The notes below the pieces were generated by a model, which did not search any database, was not told the origin of the DNA, and saw only the letters and a list, made by a program, of their open reading frames with translations. A program made the position numbers and the translations under genes. Positions 1-11,600 of a DNA stretch of 64,000 bases are shown one piece after another. Source of the stretch: Ornithodoros turicata (Eukaryota; Arthropoda; Arachnida; Ixodida; Argasidae); the NCBI RefSeq assembly GCF_037126465.1, contig NC_088204.1, positions 71,671,807 to 71,735,806 on the forward strand, in the 5' to 3' direction. Positions within the stretch are counted from its first letter, which is position 1; each line of letters starts with the position of its first letter.

Positions 1-509
1 CTAGAAGGCGCGCCTCTATTTGATCTCTCTACTGAGGTTCCTCGCCCCCCTAGAGTCACTTGCACAGCTTTGGTGCTGTCTGACTTTCGTCTGCTTTCGC
101 AGCATGAGGTGACGTTACCTTCTAGCTCTTCCAGAAATAGCATTTTGCATAGCCCTGGCACGACCTGTTGTTCTATAGCGGCACAGCGTACAAAGAACTA
201 CGCTGTGGTAACGTGTGCCATAGCAGAAGGTGGTCCCCTCTACGCTTGGCACTCATCTCCAGTATGCGACCATAAGCGACGCTTACGTCAGTGTATTTCT
301 TGCCATAGGAAGACTGATGACGTCGCATCGCATGTCCAGCCCCCTTTGGAGTCTGGCCAAGTAGGCGATTGGCCAACATCAGGTAGGATTGCTCCTTTCC
401 GGTATCTGCACGCGAACTTCTTTGAGGTCCATCACTCTTCATCTTTTATGCAGACAATACTCGTAAACTCATTTTAATTTCTCCGTCATTTTTAAATAAC
501 CAGTAAAGG
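1..509. other. Unassigned sequence at window edge
   Basis: Open frames run on both strands (plus 70-477, minus 173-442), but neither has a recognisable domain or clear paired splice sites. It may contain downstream exons of the minus-strand gene whose exon lies at 540-824, but I could not identify one with confidence. Confidence 0.3.
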
Positions 510-539
510 TTAGAAGAATAAAATTATCAGAAAGATCAC

Positions 540-824
540 CCGGACTGCTTCTAATGCACGATCAAATTTTTTTGGGTCGGCTTCAGCCCTTTGTACAGCC
601 ACAAGTTCTAAATACGCCACGCTGGACATGAATGACTTGAGAGAATTTTTGATCATGCGAGACACCACGTGGTTGGATTTGTTAGCATGGGGTGGGCCAC
701 TTCCAGATTTCCCAGATGGGTTCTTCCTTGGGCTTTCCTTAGGCATTAAGAGAGGGGGCGGGGAGGCAATGTCTGCATAGTAACCAATGAAGTCGTCCCA
801 GAACGCACGAGCAACCATGTAGTA
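540..824 (-). CDS. Probable coding exon of an unidentified gene
   Basis: I do not recognise this protein. A minus-strand frame of 95 codons follows an acceptor-like site (GGTTACAG, ending at 825). It begins Tyr-Tyr-Met and contains VARAFWDDFIGYYADIA, then a Pro/Ser/Lys/Gly-rich linker, then an amphipathic helical stretch with LELVAVQRAEADPKKFDRAL. The possible donor at 539-538 (GTGATC) is weak. Without splicing the frame runs nine more hydrophobic residues to a stop at 510-512. The composition, with aromatic and charged residues followed by helix, looks like real protein rather than chance. If the Met at 818 is the start, this is a first exon divergently arranged with the NudC-domain gene at 1415, and the two would share an upstream region of about 590 bp. 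If Tyr-Tyr is coding, upstream exons exist that I did not find. Only weak candidates for a downstream exon are visible before the window ends. Confidence 0.5.
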
Positions 825-1414
825 CTGTAACCAGAAAAATATTCGGGAGGGTTCTACGGGAACTCCACATGGGGGAGGTGATTTTACCCTCTCTCAAATG
901 CACTGCCAAAGATACCATTTCGGGAGTGTGAACGCCTGAAACCTCCTCCCCCCATCCGGCTGTGCCACTGACGCCGTCGTCGCGGCACGGCGGCAGGTCG
1001 CTCGGCAATAAAACGCAGCCACCGATCCGAATTTCCCGCGCATGCTATTATGTACACTCCTGGCGCCACAGCCCGGCGAGAAATCGAACTAAAATCACAG
1101 CTGTCAGCTGTACCGGCTGTACCAGAACGTCATGCGAGCTAGCATGTAGTGCAATACAAACGTTTTTATTTCTAGCAGGAAGAAATCTTGATGAGTAATA
1201 AATTGTGTGTTGAACTTAAATTCCGGACTCAGAAACAAGCATGCGTCCTATTTATGATATTTATTCTAAAACTCGTTTATGCAACCGTATGCAATCATGG
1301 CGTGGTAATACAAACATTTTGGATAGGGCCAACGTCTATTTGGCGGGTGTTCTGTGGCGTTCGACTTTCGACTGGCTGTCGTAGTTTCAGCAGGTTCCAC
1401 AGGAGTTGCGTGTA
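825..1414. promoter_or_regulatory. Putative divergent intergenic/promoter region
   Basis: This is non-coding sequence between the minus-strand exon at 540-824 and the first coding exon of the NudC-domain gene. It contains moderately GC-rich stretches (about 930-1080). No TATA box or known operator could be assigned. Its role as a shared promoter is inferred only from the head-to-head arrangement. Confidence 0.3.
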
Positions 1415-4400
1415 ATGGATCGTAATAACCGCGGGATCTACGATAATGCATTGCTTGGAATCCTATCAAATGAAGGGCAGATCTTGCCCTTCCTCGACGT
1501 CTTCTTTGACTTTTTGTACAGGAGGTAGGATTGTGCTTGATAGTAATTTTTACGGAGCTCTCTTCTCATCACCGAGCAATACTTTGCAGAACCTTCAGTC
1601 ATTACACGAGTAGTAGCTGTTATTTTCACTGTTGTGTCAAGAGCTACAACTACAGTAGTACATTGTACATTGTACTACATTGTCGCGACTACAGGACGGA
1701 CTTCTTTCGGATTAAAACTGACACATCGCAGAAGATGGGATTCCCTCCTGGCGTAGCGAAAAAGTTCGTTCAACTAGTAAGTCATGAGTTCTTTCTATGT
1801 TAGTGGTTGTGCTGCGGAATCCCCAGTGCCTAGAACCAGCTGGACCCGGACTGTAAGCCTCCGTATTTCTACGCAAAATAGGCCTTTCAGAAGTACTACA
1901 ACCTCACAAATGAGAAGCTAAAAAGGGAAGCAGCGCTTGCACAAGAAGGTAAGTTTGCAACTCAACGATACTTTTCTTTCCCGCGCCCAACCAAAACTTG
2001 TCACCTGTTTTGCGATAGGTGAGATCCCTCCTCCCGCCATCGAGACTGTCGAAGTTGAAACGACCGCAGCCGACGACGATGAAGAGACAGAAGAAGAAAC
2101 TGGACCTGCGGGTCCAAACCCCGAGGGAAACCCCGAAGGAAAACTGCGCACGGCAACTTCAACAGAGAATGGAGTGGACGAGAAGAAAAAAATAGGTGAG
2201 GCTGCGAGCGAAAGGGAAGGAACCACTCCGCACGTCAGTAGGAATGAGAAGGAAAAACAAAGTTCAGCAGAAAAGGGGGAGGAACAGCAAACATCAACAC
2301 CAAAGCCACCTGAAGCAGCGAATGAAGGGCAGGATTCAGACTACGATCCGTGAGTACATAGGTGGAGAGTTTTCAGCTTGCTGGAGGGAGCCAGGGCACA
2401 ACCCTGGTCCCCCCTGGGAAAGTTCCGGGGGGAGGCTCATGCCTCCAAGCCCCTCTGCAGACGGCGCATATGCGGGAGTTCCTCTCAGGGGTACCCTTTA
2501 GCATGTGGAAGAAAGTTGGGCTGTCAGCATAACCACAGCCCGTTTAACATTTCGTTGTAATATGTCGCACATGCATAGTGCATACGCAGTGCCTTTTATA
2601 AACAAAATACATGTAGCTCCCCTACTGGAATGCTCAGGTGCATGTTCAGATGACAATAAACACTTGCGCCTCAGTTCATCTCTGCCTGGCACAGGTCACG
2701 AACCTTCTGTTCTCTTTTGTTGTTCTCTTTTGTTGTTGGTTGTTGTTCTACACAGGCAACTGCAATTCTCTGAACATGGGTTGAAGAAGAAACTCCTTCA
2801 CAACACCATCTTCTTGGCGAATTTAATTCCCAAACCGAAATTGTACACGAAAGCTCCTTCAACATGCCTGCTTGGTGACGTGCTGTGCCCCCTCGGAAAC
2901 ATATTTCCCCAAAATTCAACTTCGAATGTTTAACGAAACTGCTCTCCCAGTACGAAGTTTGCAGCTGTCCCCAATATCCGACGTACTCTGCGTTCAGTAA
3001 CAGCACGTACGTCGTTGATCTGACGTACCCGCTTCAGGTTTGGTTCGAATATGTCAGCCCTGTGCAAGCGCAATTGAGTACGTCGGTCCGACATACCTCT
3101 AGACACAGTGTTTACATTTACATATGTGCATTATGAAACCTCTAAAGTATTCTGTAATCTCATTTTCCAGTGTACAGGCTAGGTTTCAAAGCAATCCAGA
3201 GAGCTACAATGGGGCCATTCGTGACAACTATTCCTGGAGCCAGAGCATTTACGACATTGATGTCAGAGTCAAGGCATGTTCTTACCACTATCACTTGCGC
3301 CATAGTCGCTTTTCTACCAGAAAGTTTCCAAAGCACCCTCGTAATCTTTATATTGACGTGCATAACAAACGCGGGGCGTCTTATGTGCTTTCACTGTCGC
3401 CAGCTGATGTGTTATGTTGCCTGGATATTCATTGTCGATTCTGTTGTGATTGAGGAATTGACTGGCTCCTTCAAACTCGGAAGCTGTTCAGTGAAGTCTG
3501 CTTCATCTGCTGCTCAGTGAAACAGACTTTGAGCTTTGTTCAGCACATTCTCCGGTGCCAATAACAATGCCTGACTGCCTATCACTGTGATATCACTCTA
3601 TCGAAGAAGAGATAAGATTAGTTGTAGCATTTTCACGTGCCACACGGTTTCCTCCATAGTTTTCGCATTGTCACAAACATAGCATTATCGAGGTTTCGCT
3701 GTATCTACCTTTTTTATGGATTCTGCATTTCACCACTAATGTCTTCTTTTTATTTTTTTTTTGTGGGTCAGCCCTCCCATCCCAACCCCTGCCAAAAAAG
3801 GATATCTGATGCTTCACAAAGAATTCCTGTTCAGTTACGTTTCCAATACGCTAAGTGCGGGAAATTCATAGTTGTGCTCTGAACTGGCTAGAGCCAGCAG
3901 CTATGCCATTGATTTAACGAGCTAAAGTAATATCTCATCTGTATTTCTTAGTTAATTATATTCATTTGCTACATACTGTGAACCCTTACAGGTGTTTCCT
4001 AATGGCCTGATGTACTGTCAGTGTCTGCGGTGTTGTTGTCGACCTCTTAGTGAGATGATTAGGAGCTCAAAGCGCCGCTAACTATTGTCCTTTTCGATTT
4101 CAGGTGGGCAGGGATGTGAGCTCTCGTAACCAGATAAAAGTTGACTTGACGCACACTCACTTGAGGGTCAAGGTACTCAACATAGTGGATGGATCTTGGA
4201 GCGTTCCCATTGACGATGACTTTCCCTGGAGGGTTAAACTGGATGACTGCATTTGGACCCTGGTGCCCGAAGACCACGTCCTTGTAAGCACTATACTATT
4301 TTCGTAATTTTGTTTTGGTGGAGCAAAGCTCATTCAGAATCCATGGAAGGCTGCAGGTACAGTGAAAGAACGTCATCCTGCAGTGCTGTTCTTATGTTTC

Positions 4401-5205
4401 AGTTTGTATTGTGGTTATGTATTCTTGTACAAGTAGTGTTGTGGAACCAAGATTAAAATCTGGTGTATGGAGCGCAACACTGTGTTTTTTTTATGGATTT
4501 GTAGGAAAGTGCTGCAAGACTGATTTCATGAACAAACATTCCCGATGTTCCTCTGGATTTTTGTCACGTAGCACATATTTTAGCACGTAACAGATGGTTA
4601 GCACTGTGCTGAGTGGCCATTGTACAAACCTTGTGCTGCATTGCATTTTCTGGCAAGTGCAAGTGACACATCTTTCTGCATTTGAGAGGCTCACGGTAGC
4701 ACTCGAGAGACGACATACCCTTTATCACACATCTATTCTGCTCTATCTGAGAAGATTGTTACTGCTGTCCTTTACCGAGCACATCATGCACAGCCACTGT
4801 GTAGGGGACTTTGTAATATTTAATCCCTGAATCTCTTGCAATTTACGCAGGTAAATTTGGAGAAGTGTGAGGAACGCTGGTGGGAGCAGCTGTTGGTGAG
4901 CGAACCAAAAATCAACGTGCGAGCCATCGACCCATCGAAGCCCTTTGAAGATCTGGATGCTGAATCTCAGGCGAAGATCCAGGAACTGGCCTTCAACAAC
5001 ATGCAGAAACAGATGGGCAGGAAAACCCCGAAGCAGGAGGTTCGTATTTCACCATCCCCAGCTGTTGCACGATAGATTAATTCGCTTGCTTCTTCTGTAG
5101 AAAGTAGAGAATATTCTGAAGGAAGCGTGGGACAAAGAAGGTTCGCCATTCAGGGGTCAGCCGTTCGATCCGGACCTCGTGAACATCAGCTGTGACAATC
5201 TGTGA
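1415..5205 (+). CDS. NUDCD3: NudC domain-containing protein 3 homologue, 8 exons
   Basis: Coding exons: 1415-1524, 1695-1776, 1891-1948, 2019-2349, 3171-3273, 4104-4283, 4851-5039, 5101-5205. All phases join to give 385 aa, close to the roughly 361 aa of vertebrate NUDCD3. NudC-family proteins are HSP90/HSP70-linked co-chaperones. NUDCD3 stabilises dynein intermediate chain and is needed for cilia. The N-terminal helical region (residues 8-36) has YDNALLGIL and FFDFLYR, followed by MGFPPGVA near residue 51, all hallmarks of the family. Exon 4 encodes a low-complexity acidic linker of about 110 residues. Exon 5 gives the conserved FQSNPESYNGAIRDNYSWSQ. Exons 5-7 form the CS (p23-like) beta-sandwich, with WSVPIDDDFPW and IWTLVPEDHVL. 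The tail has AWDKEGSPFRGQPFDPDLVNI. Start: ATG at 1415, seven codons before the conserved Tyr-Asp. The gene is compact, with introns of 61-830 bp. The intron after exon 5 appears to be GC-AG. No frameshift or missing domain. Confidence 0.95.
3274..4103 (+). other. GC-AG intron of the NUDCD3-like gene
   Basis: The boundary reads GTCAAG then GCATGT, with an acceptor TTTTCGATTTCAG ending at 4103. Using GC keeps phase 0 and makes the alignment to NUDCD3 gap-free between the Arg-Val before the intron and the Gln-Ile-Lys-Val strand after it. The nearest GT donor (at 3268) would delete two residues and matches consensus poorly. GC-AG introns are a known minority class of major-spliceosome introns. 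Confidence 0.75.
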
Positions 5206-6066
5206 TGGTGCCGGCACCAGGTTCGTGCGGAAATCTTGTTGATGTTGACAAAAAGAAAAATAATAGGAAAAAATTTTGTTTTTAGGGAACACCACTGATT
5301 GAACATTAGAGTCACGGTCATAAAAGCTCCTGGCTTTCTGCGGAAGAAAAATTAACGTATTCGCAAAGTGGGATTTATAAATCCACTCGATTCCGCGGGC
5401 AAGAGAAAACAAGCAAAAAAAAAAAAAAAAGTTGCCGCATTCACCCAAGATTGCTTACCGACTCATCCCGCACGCTTTTCCAGCCTTTCCTAACTTTTCA
5501 TTGTGCAGAGAAAATTCGACTCAACTCTGATAATATATATCTCTCCAGGCGTTCCTCTCGTTAAATTTTCTTTCGTCGAGGCACATTCAGCCGTGTAAGT
5601 GTCGGCAGTATCAGTTGCGTGGAGCATTGCAGTTGCGACTGATCGGGTTCAACTCGAGAAAATGTCGCAGATTGATTGAAATCCTTACATAATTCTGTGA
5701 TATACCGAATAGACACGAATAAAATAAGTAACGATAAGGAATAATAAATAATGTGAAATAATAATAATGAATAAATAGATAATGAAATATGAAATATTAA
5801 TAATGAATAAAATCATAATGAAATACGAATAATAATAATAAAATAAAAAAATGAAATAATAATGATTAAATAAAATCCCCGAAAAGCACGGTTCTGAGGG
5901 AAACAGCAGGTTCTGCGAGACATGGCAGATTCCGCAATATTTCGCGGAATCGCGGATTTGCGGAAAGATAGAGGCTGTAGTCATGGAACATGGGTTCATC
6001 TGTTTAATCACTCTTGATTTAAGCGTGAAGGAAACTCAAATTACGCTTTCCGTTTTGCTCTCTTTC
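5206..6066. other. 3' flank of NUDCD3 gene and AT-rich low-complexity tract
   Basis: After the stop codon at 5203-5205 there is no further coding signal. A poly-A run lies near 5416-5430. From about 5694 to 5875 the sequence is an irregular AATAAT/GAAAT-type low-complexity tract similar in style to the larger one at 22.1-23.1 kb. Its many AATAAA strings prevent choosing a polyadenylation signal. Confidence 0.6.
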
Positions 6067-6069
6067 TAA

Positions 6070-7479
6070 GGCCGGATTCACACGACCGTTCGTCGTCCGT
6101 GTGCTTCAAAAAGAGAACTTAAGGGCATTCGATCCCCATAGGTTCCAATGGGTCCGTTTTGCATGCCTGCCAACTCTCCCGATTCATCCTGGAGACTCCC
6201 GGATTTAGACCGTTTTGTACGATTGTACGACCGAGAAGCAAATCTCCCAGAAAATGCAGTTTCCCCCTCTATATCTCAAACGCGTGGTTTTAGTCTGTCC
6301 TCAGTCCTCAGAGACGTTAAATGTCAATCCAATGCCAGCCCTATTGCCATCGGCATCGCTTCTGCTTCCCGGAGAGTTCTGAGTTCTAGTGCGTTGTTGT
6401 TCTAGCACTTCAAGTTTCCAGGCATTTCCTCTATGTTTCCGTGAGATGAGGGTGCCTTTGCAGTGGTATTGCATTGTACTTTGCAGATGATGGCTCCATG
6501 TAAGCAAAACAACAATTTACACGTGTTTCTGAAGGAATTCGCAACTCAATTAGGACATGTGATAGCTGTCAGGAAAGGGCAGCATGTGTTCTGCACAGTT
6601 TACAGTTGCGAGATCGGCATTCCGCGTGGAGGGTGGACCGACATTCTTACCCACGTTATGTCGAGGGAGCACCAGGACCACCTTAAATGCAGAGACAAAA
6701 GGTACTGGCTAGGTCAGTTTTTCCGAAAGCAAGACAAGGACTACGATGTTGTCCGCGCGGGCCCTCCTCCTCCTCCGTGTTCCTAACTCCCGCCGCTGTA
6801 AAGCGGCACGCGTGCGATCGAACTACTAAGTTCAGTGAGTCGAATTGTCGGTGAAATGGGAAACTGTGCACAAGAGCTCGTGATAAGCACACTGAATGGA
6901 AAGTTTTTGCGGTTATTGTTGTTGACAGCACTGACGACAGCGACGTACAACTTAACTGATGGTTGTGACGTATTATGCAAACTACTTTTTTAATAACTCG
7001 TTAACTAACTTATTCAACGACTACTATGTTAAAGCTCTCCTGGAAAGTCCAGATGGCCTTTTCAAGTTCGGCCACGTTACGGAGGGTGTGCTGAATGTGA
7101 GGGCAGTTCAGCATCGCGAAGAAAAGAGGGACATAGTTTCGTGTCTTCACATTCTTTGGAGAAAGTGCTGTGGTCTTGTCACAGCCAGACACCCAGATAA
7201 TTTCTTTGGGAGGGCAATGTCTGTTGCTGCAACACTTGTGCCTTGTGAGTCTGCTGGGGTCTGGGGTTGTAACTTGGGGTCAAGCGTGTTTCTTCCAAAT
7301 AAAAGCTCCCGAACATCGTCTTTCTCCTATATAAAATAGTAAGTCCATTTTCCAACAACATACCCCCCCCCCCCCCTTCGCTTTTGAAATCGCCCTAATT
7401 TGGATGTTCCTAAGTTGGCAGGTGTGGTTTTGTCTCCATTAAAAACACGGACGCGAAAAACGTTAGTGTGAAACGGGCC
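6070..7479. mobile_element. TIR DNA transposon, TAA target duplication (PIF/Harbinger-like?)
   Basis: The left end begins GGCCGGATTCACACGACCG at 6070. The right end, read as reverse complement from 7479, begins GGCCCGTTTCACACTAACG. Both continue with a shared GCGTCCGTGTTT-like block. The element is flanked by TAA at 6067-6069 and 7480-7482, a 3-bp duplication typical of PIF/Harbinger elements. Length is about 1.4 kb. The interior holds a decayed zinc-finger ORF and no complete transposase, so it is non-autonomous or a relic. Confidence 0.7.
6487..6786 (+). pseudogene. Decayed BED/C2H2-like zinc-finger ORF of a transposon
   Basis: The frame starts MAPCKQNNN and contains a Cys-x4-Cys pair (FCTVYSCEIG) followed by GGWTDILTHVMSREHQDHLKC. 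This is the C-x(2-4)-C...H-x(4-5)-H/C arrangement of the single N-terminal zinc finger seen in hAT-like transposases and in host genes derived from them. Such fingers bind the transposon termini. About 30 residues further the frame ends in a proline run (GPPPPPCS) and a stop. The downstream plus frame at 6959-7339 may hold more of the decayed ORF but shows no recognisable motif. It lies inside the TAA-flanked element at 6070-7479. I call it a pseudogene because no catalytic DDE/RNase H-like region follows. Confidence 0.55.
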
Positions 7480-7482
7480 TAA

Positions 7483-8679
7483 GATGGCATGGCACTACGA
7501 GGCGACACCCAATCAGTCTGTGCAAACAGTTTCCTAAGATGATTGGACACCCTATCCCCATAGCCGTGTTGCATCTGTTGAGAAGGAAAGAGGGAAAGTG
7601 CAAATTGTGGTTTCCTTTGCGTATAAATCTTCTTACGGTCTAGTAGTGTGTCGAAAATCTATAATGTTATCATAACAAATGCTCTTTGAAAACTTTTAGT
7701 GTTCCCCCTAAGGAATGTCTCTTTCCTTTAGTAGGTAAAGCACATGAAGAAATGTGCATGTGTACAAAGGACAGGAACAGACAGATAAGTGTTGTGTGCC
7801 ATCAGAGTGACAGTGAATCAACGGACATTCGCAGTGAGCCACTTTTATGCAATATTTATTGAACAGCACTGCATGACGGAACCGTGGCTTTAGGCAACAT
7901 TAAAATTGGCGTCTTCTAAAAAAAATGGTCATCTGTACTTATTTACATCAAGAGCAACACATTTGTTACAAAAAATTGTTCACGCATCGTCAACATGGCC
8001 ACAACTCATCCCTTGGTCAAGAATACACCGTATTGTAAGAAAGGGCAGCTGAACAACCATCGGTGAAAATGATGCTAAAAAATTTACTCGTTGCAGGTTA
8101 TTTATTACACTGTTAATGCTTCATCAACACGAAGAATAACCGCTGCATTGCTTGAGATACAGCATAATTAATGTTGCAGACTGTCACAACACTAACATGC
8201 GCTTGAGTTTAATATTTGAATTACACGTTGCGCTGGTCCGTGTAGTTTGTTTCGATAATTAGTGTAAAGTTTGTTCAGCTTGTAAAAGTAGTTACACATT
8301 GAGGTCCTGCTTACAAAATTAGCATTCTTTGGCTGCTTGTGTTCCTTGAACATGGCATGCATCTCTATTCAAAAGACAAAACTATACATATCACACATTG
8401 GACATCGTGATCTCCGAAGTCCCGTACGCTCGTAATTCTCTTTGGTTCTGGGTTGCTGCTGAGATTCTGACGCCTCAGCAGTTGATAATACAAATATCTC
8501 AGCATTTAAAGTCCACACTATAATGACTCCGCTGAATCCTGTCTTCATAACCAACACGTATCAAGTGTGGGTCACACATCACTATCCCAGCACGCACACT
8601 GCAGTCTCTCGTTGGTCACTGATGCTGGAGGTGACTGAGGTAGGAGGGGGATGTACGACGGAGAGTTGATCGGCGCCCT
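7483..8679 (-). other. 3' UTR and flank of the bMERB-like gene
   Basis: There are no coding exons here. On the minus strand this stretch follows the stop codon of the gene at 8680-17355. The likely 3' UTR runs from 8679 to just beyond the AATAAA at 7860-7855 (about 0.8 kb). A 62-codon minus-strand frame at 8369-8557 lies inside it and looks incidental. Confidence 0.55.
7855..7860 (-). terminator. Candidate polyadenylation signal AATAAA
   Basis: TTTATT on the plus strand reads AATAAA on the minus strand, about 820 bp after the stop codon of the minus-strand bMERB-like gene. A GT-rich stretch follows on the minus strand, as expected downstream of a cleavage site. Other AATAAA strings are absent from most of the preceding UTR. 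Confidence 0.5.
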
Positions 8680-11600
8680 TCAGCTCTTGCCGTTCTTCCG
8701 CTGCTTATTGTTGAGCAGTCTTTTGCCGACGGATTTGAAGACCGAGGGCTTGTTGGGCTCCTTGATGACTGGAGTGTGGAACATCCTGGTCCATTCTGTA
8801 AACGAGGCAGAGTTTTCTCACGAGACAAAAGTTGAACTAGTTGCCGCTAGTTGTCGACAGCACCAAAAGGTGGCGTTGTATACATGCATCTTAATGCATT
8901 GACAAATGTTAAAACAGACAGACAGACAATACTTAGGGTTCTTCGTTTTCGGGTTTTGTGATTTTTCAAATTCGGGAGGGAAAAATCGGGTGCTATTCAC
9001 ACGCGAGAATTCGGGAAGAAATTGGGCGCTATGATCTCTGTTTTGATATGTCAATTTTCAAATTGTCATATATGTCAAATTGTGATATGTGGAATTTTCG
9101 GGTGAAACGAGCTGCATATGAAACAAGCCACTGCTGTGACACTGGGACCAGAAACAAGAATCCTTATGCTTCCACTCGGATCTGGGGCAATGAACGACCG
9201 CGGTATACAAACACTTGCCCGAGCTCTACAAAAGCTAATCTTTTTTCTCCTGCAGGACGGGATTATTAAAGTGGGACAAATAAGTTGTCACAAATAGCTC
9301 TCTTTGCTGATATTATGATTCACTTTTCCGACGGTTTACCTACAGCGACAAGTTGAAGGACCGCAAAGATTTCGGGTAGATATTGTGTTTTACCCGAATT
9401 CTTGAAAACCTGTTCGAGGGGGAACTATCGCGAAAAATCGGGTTTAACCCGAAAATGAAGAACCCTAACAATACTACAAATGGTTAATGTGAATAAACAT
9501 TCGCAGCACAGCACCTTGTAGAAGTTCTATAGCCTGCTGGCAAGGGACTCTGGAATGTCCAGTGAGTGCAGCTTTTTATGTGCCAGCTACTTTAGTGTTT
9601 TGTATTTTCCTTAATCTCAAAGGTCAGATTTACTATCTGGCAGAACCATTTTCACATTTCAAAACAAATTTATTAAGTGCCCATAAATTAAGACACTATA
9701 GTTGATGTCACTCTGTTGACTACCATGCTAATATGACAGAAATGGTTTGATATTATTATAATTAATAATATCTGGTTGGCTTTTCAGCTCAGGGCTACAA
9801 AATTGACACCTAAGCCCTCGTTGTTTCAGATACCGTGAAGGCTTTTTAAACCGAAACAGTAAAAATAAAAGCAATGAAAGCATAATAAGGTCCGCAAAAG
9901 TTCGTGCAGGTCCACACAGTTTCGACCTACCTCAATCACTTCCATACCAAGCTTTTTGAATATTTTAAATGAATTTGGTAGGTGATGTTTGATCATTGTA
10001 TTGCCCACTTTAATTGAACCTCTGTATGCAATAAGGGGATAAGTCGTCTTATCCTCTTTTTACTATTTTTGTTGCAATGACATCTACATACCTGCATGCA
10101 CCTGCCAATGAAAACTTAGGACCTTATTGCGATTTGTTGGCTCACTACAGCATGGCAAAAAACTGGAAATGCACGTGTGTCAATGGGACGGACAATCATG
10201 TCAGGCCCCTTTTCTCATTTTGGGATTTTTCGACTTATCTTCTTATTGCATACAGAGGTTCAATTGTCTCTCACATCTTACCTCTCTTCCACTTCTGGTA
10301 CTCTTTGTCGATTTGTTCTTGCTCATCAGTTCCTCTGGAACAGTCAAAACATGATTTTGCAAGCACTCAAACAGCTCAGAGAGCCTCCTATAAGTTTTGT
10401 ACCCGCGATGAAATTTCTGCCACAGAGTGGCACAACTGGCCTCTTTAGCGCCTCTACCTAATCTGCGTTCAAATTGGGCTTGTCTCTGTCGCTTGTTGCA
10501 ACGTGGTTGCTTTATGTGCTGATTTTTTAAAAATTTGAAATTGAATTTGAAATTTGAATATATTTCCGGTGGCTCGACAGTGAAAAATTTTGAAGTGAAG
10601 TCGCTAAGGTGACCGGTGGTGCCACCTGGTTGCAGTCAGTTCTTATGGCCAATGATGATGGTGGTGATTCAATGGTAATAATTTGCGTTTGTTGAAAATG
10701 ACGATGTGCAGTGAGGGTCAGTGACAGGTTGAAATGCTTGAAGTTGAAGGGTAAATTCAGAATGTTTTTTACACGGTGATACTATTTTGCAGTAGTTAAC
10801 TTTTTGGTTTCAATTCAAGTACTTTAACCTCTTTATATTCTGTTATGGGGTGCTCAGTGGAGTTCCTTTTGATGAAGTCGCTTTGAGCATCTGTATTTTC
10901 TATTATCGGGCTTCTGACATAATTTCTTTTGATTAAGCCACGTTCAACATCTTTATTCCTTGTTATGGAGTGCGTACTCTAATACTTTTTATTAAGCTGC
11001 AGCCTATTAGTCCACTGTCATTGGGCGCTCGGTGTAAATTCTTTTGGTCAAGCTACTTTCTGCTGTCCCAGGGTGCTCGGTATTGGAAACAGTCAAATTC
11101 TTTTTTTTTTTTTTCAGCTTCTAAGCTCAAAAGATTACAACATAAGGCAGTAAATAAAGGCTACGAATTTCCGTGCCTTGTGCCGGGATTGCTGTAAAAA
11201 AGAAGATGGCGTGGTGTTAAGTGACATGAAATGCAGCTTATACAAGGCGAGCAAACGTTCATTTGTTCAGTGAACAAGCTGCGTGAGCTGAACATTACAG
11301 GAATGCGGCTAGCAGATTCTGAACACTTGAGGGTCCTTCGCAAGGTGAGCTGTCTGAACAAATGAAAATTTGCTCCAGCACTGTGATGTACAAGCATTAG
11401 AACAACCGCGTAACATGGACAGCCTATCCCTTTGAGATGATGAATGGCGTGCAGAATGATCGTCCTCACATTTTTCTTGCCTAACAGGCTTTGTTGCTGT
11501 GTTGTATGATTTTGTAAGAAGCATACTGCTACAACAACGTATGACTATGTTGAGTGCTGAGTCTTTTCTGAGGGCTTTGAAAGAAAATTTGAGAAAGCAA

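Noticed and set aside
2185..2200. Alternative donor (ATAG|GTGAGG) within exon 4 of the NUDCD3-like gene
   Set aside because: The frame stays open to 2349, where a donor of matching phase joins exactly to 3171. Splicing at 2195 would not preserve the reading frame into exon 5.
7363..7377. Poly-C run (also 28141-28153 and 49276-49290)
   Set aside because: Simple homopolymers within repeat-rich DNA, prone to sequencing error. No functional interpretation is supported.
8616..8828. 70-codon minus frame rich in Ser/Arg over the last bMERB-gene exon
   Set aside because: It is an alternative frame of the true exon (8680-8795). The chosen frame is phase-compatible with exon 4 and more protein-like.
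11225..11345. Plus-strand frame with VNKLRELNITGMRLADSEHL ending at a GTGAGC
   Set aside because: It looks mildly protein-like, but has no convincing acceptor and no partner exon, and lies inside an intron of the minus-strand gene.
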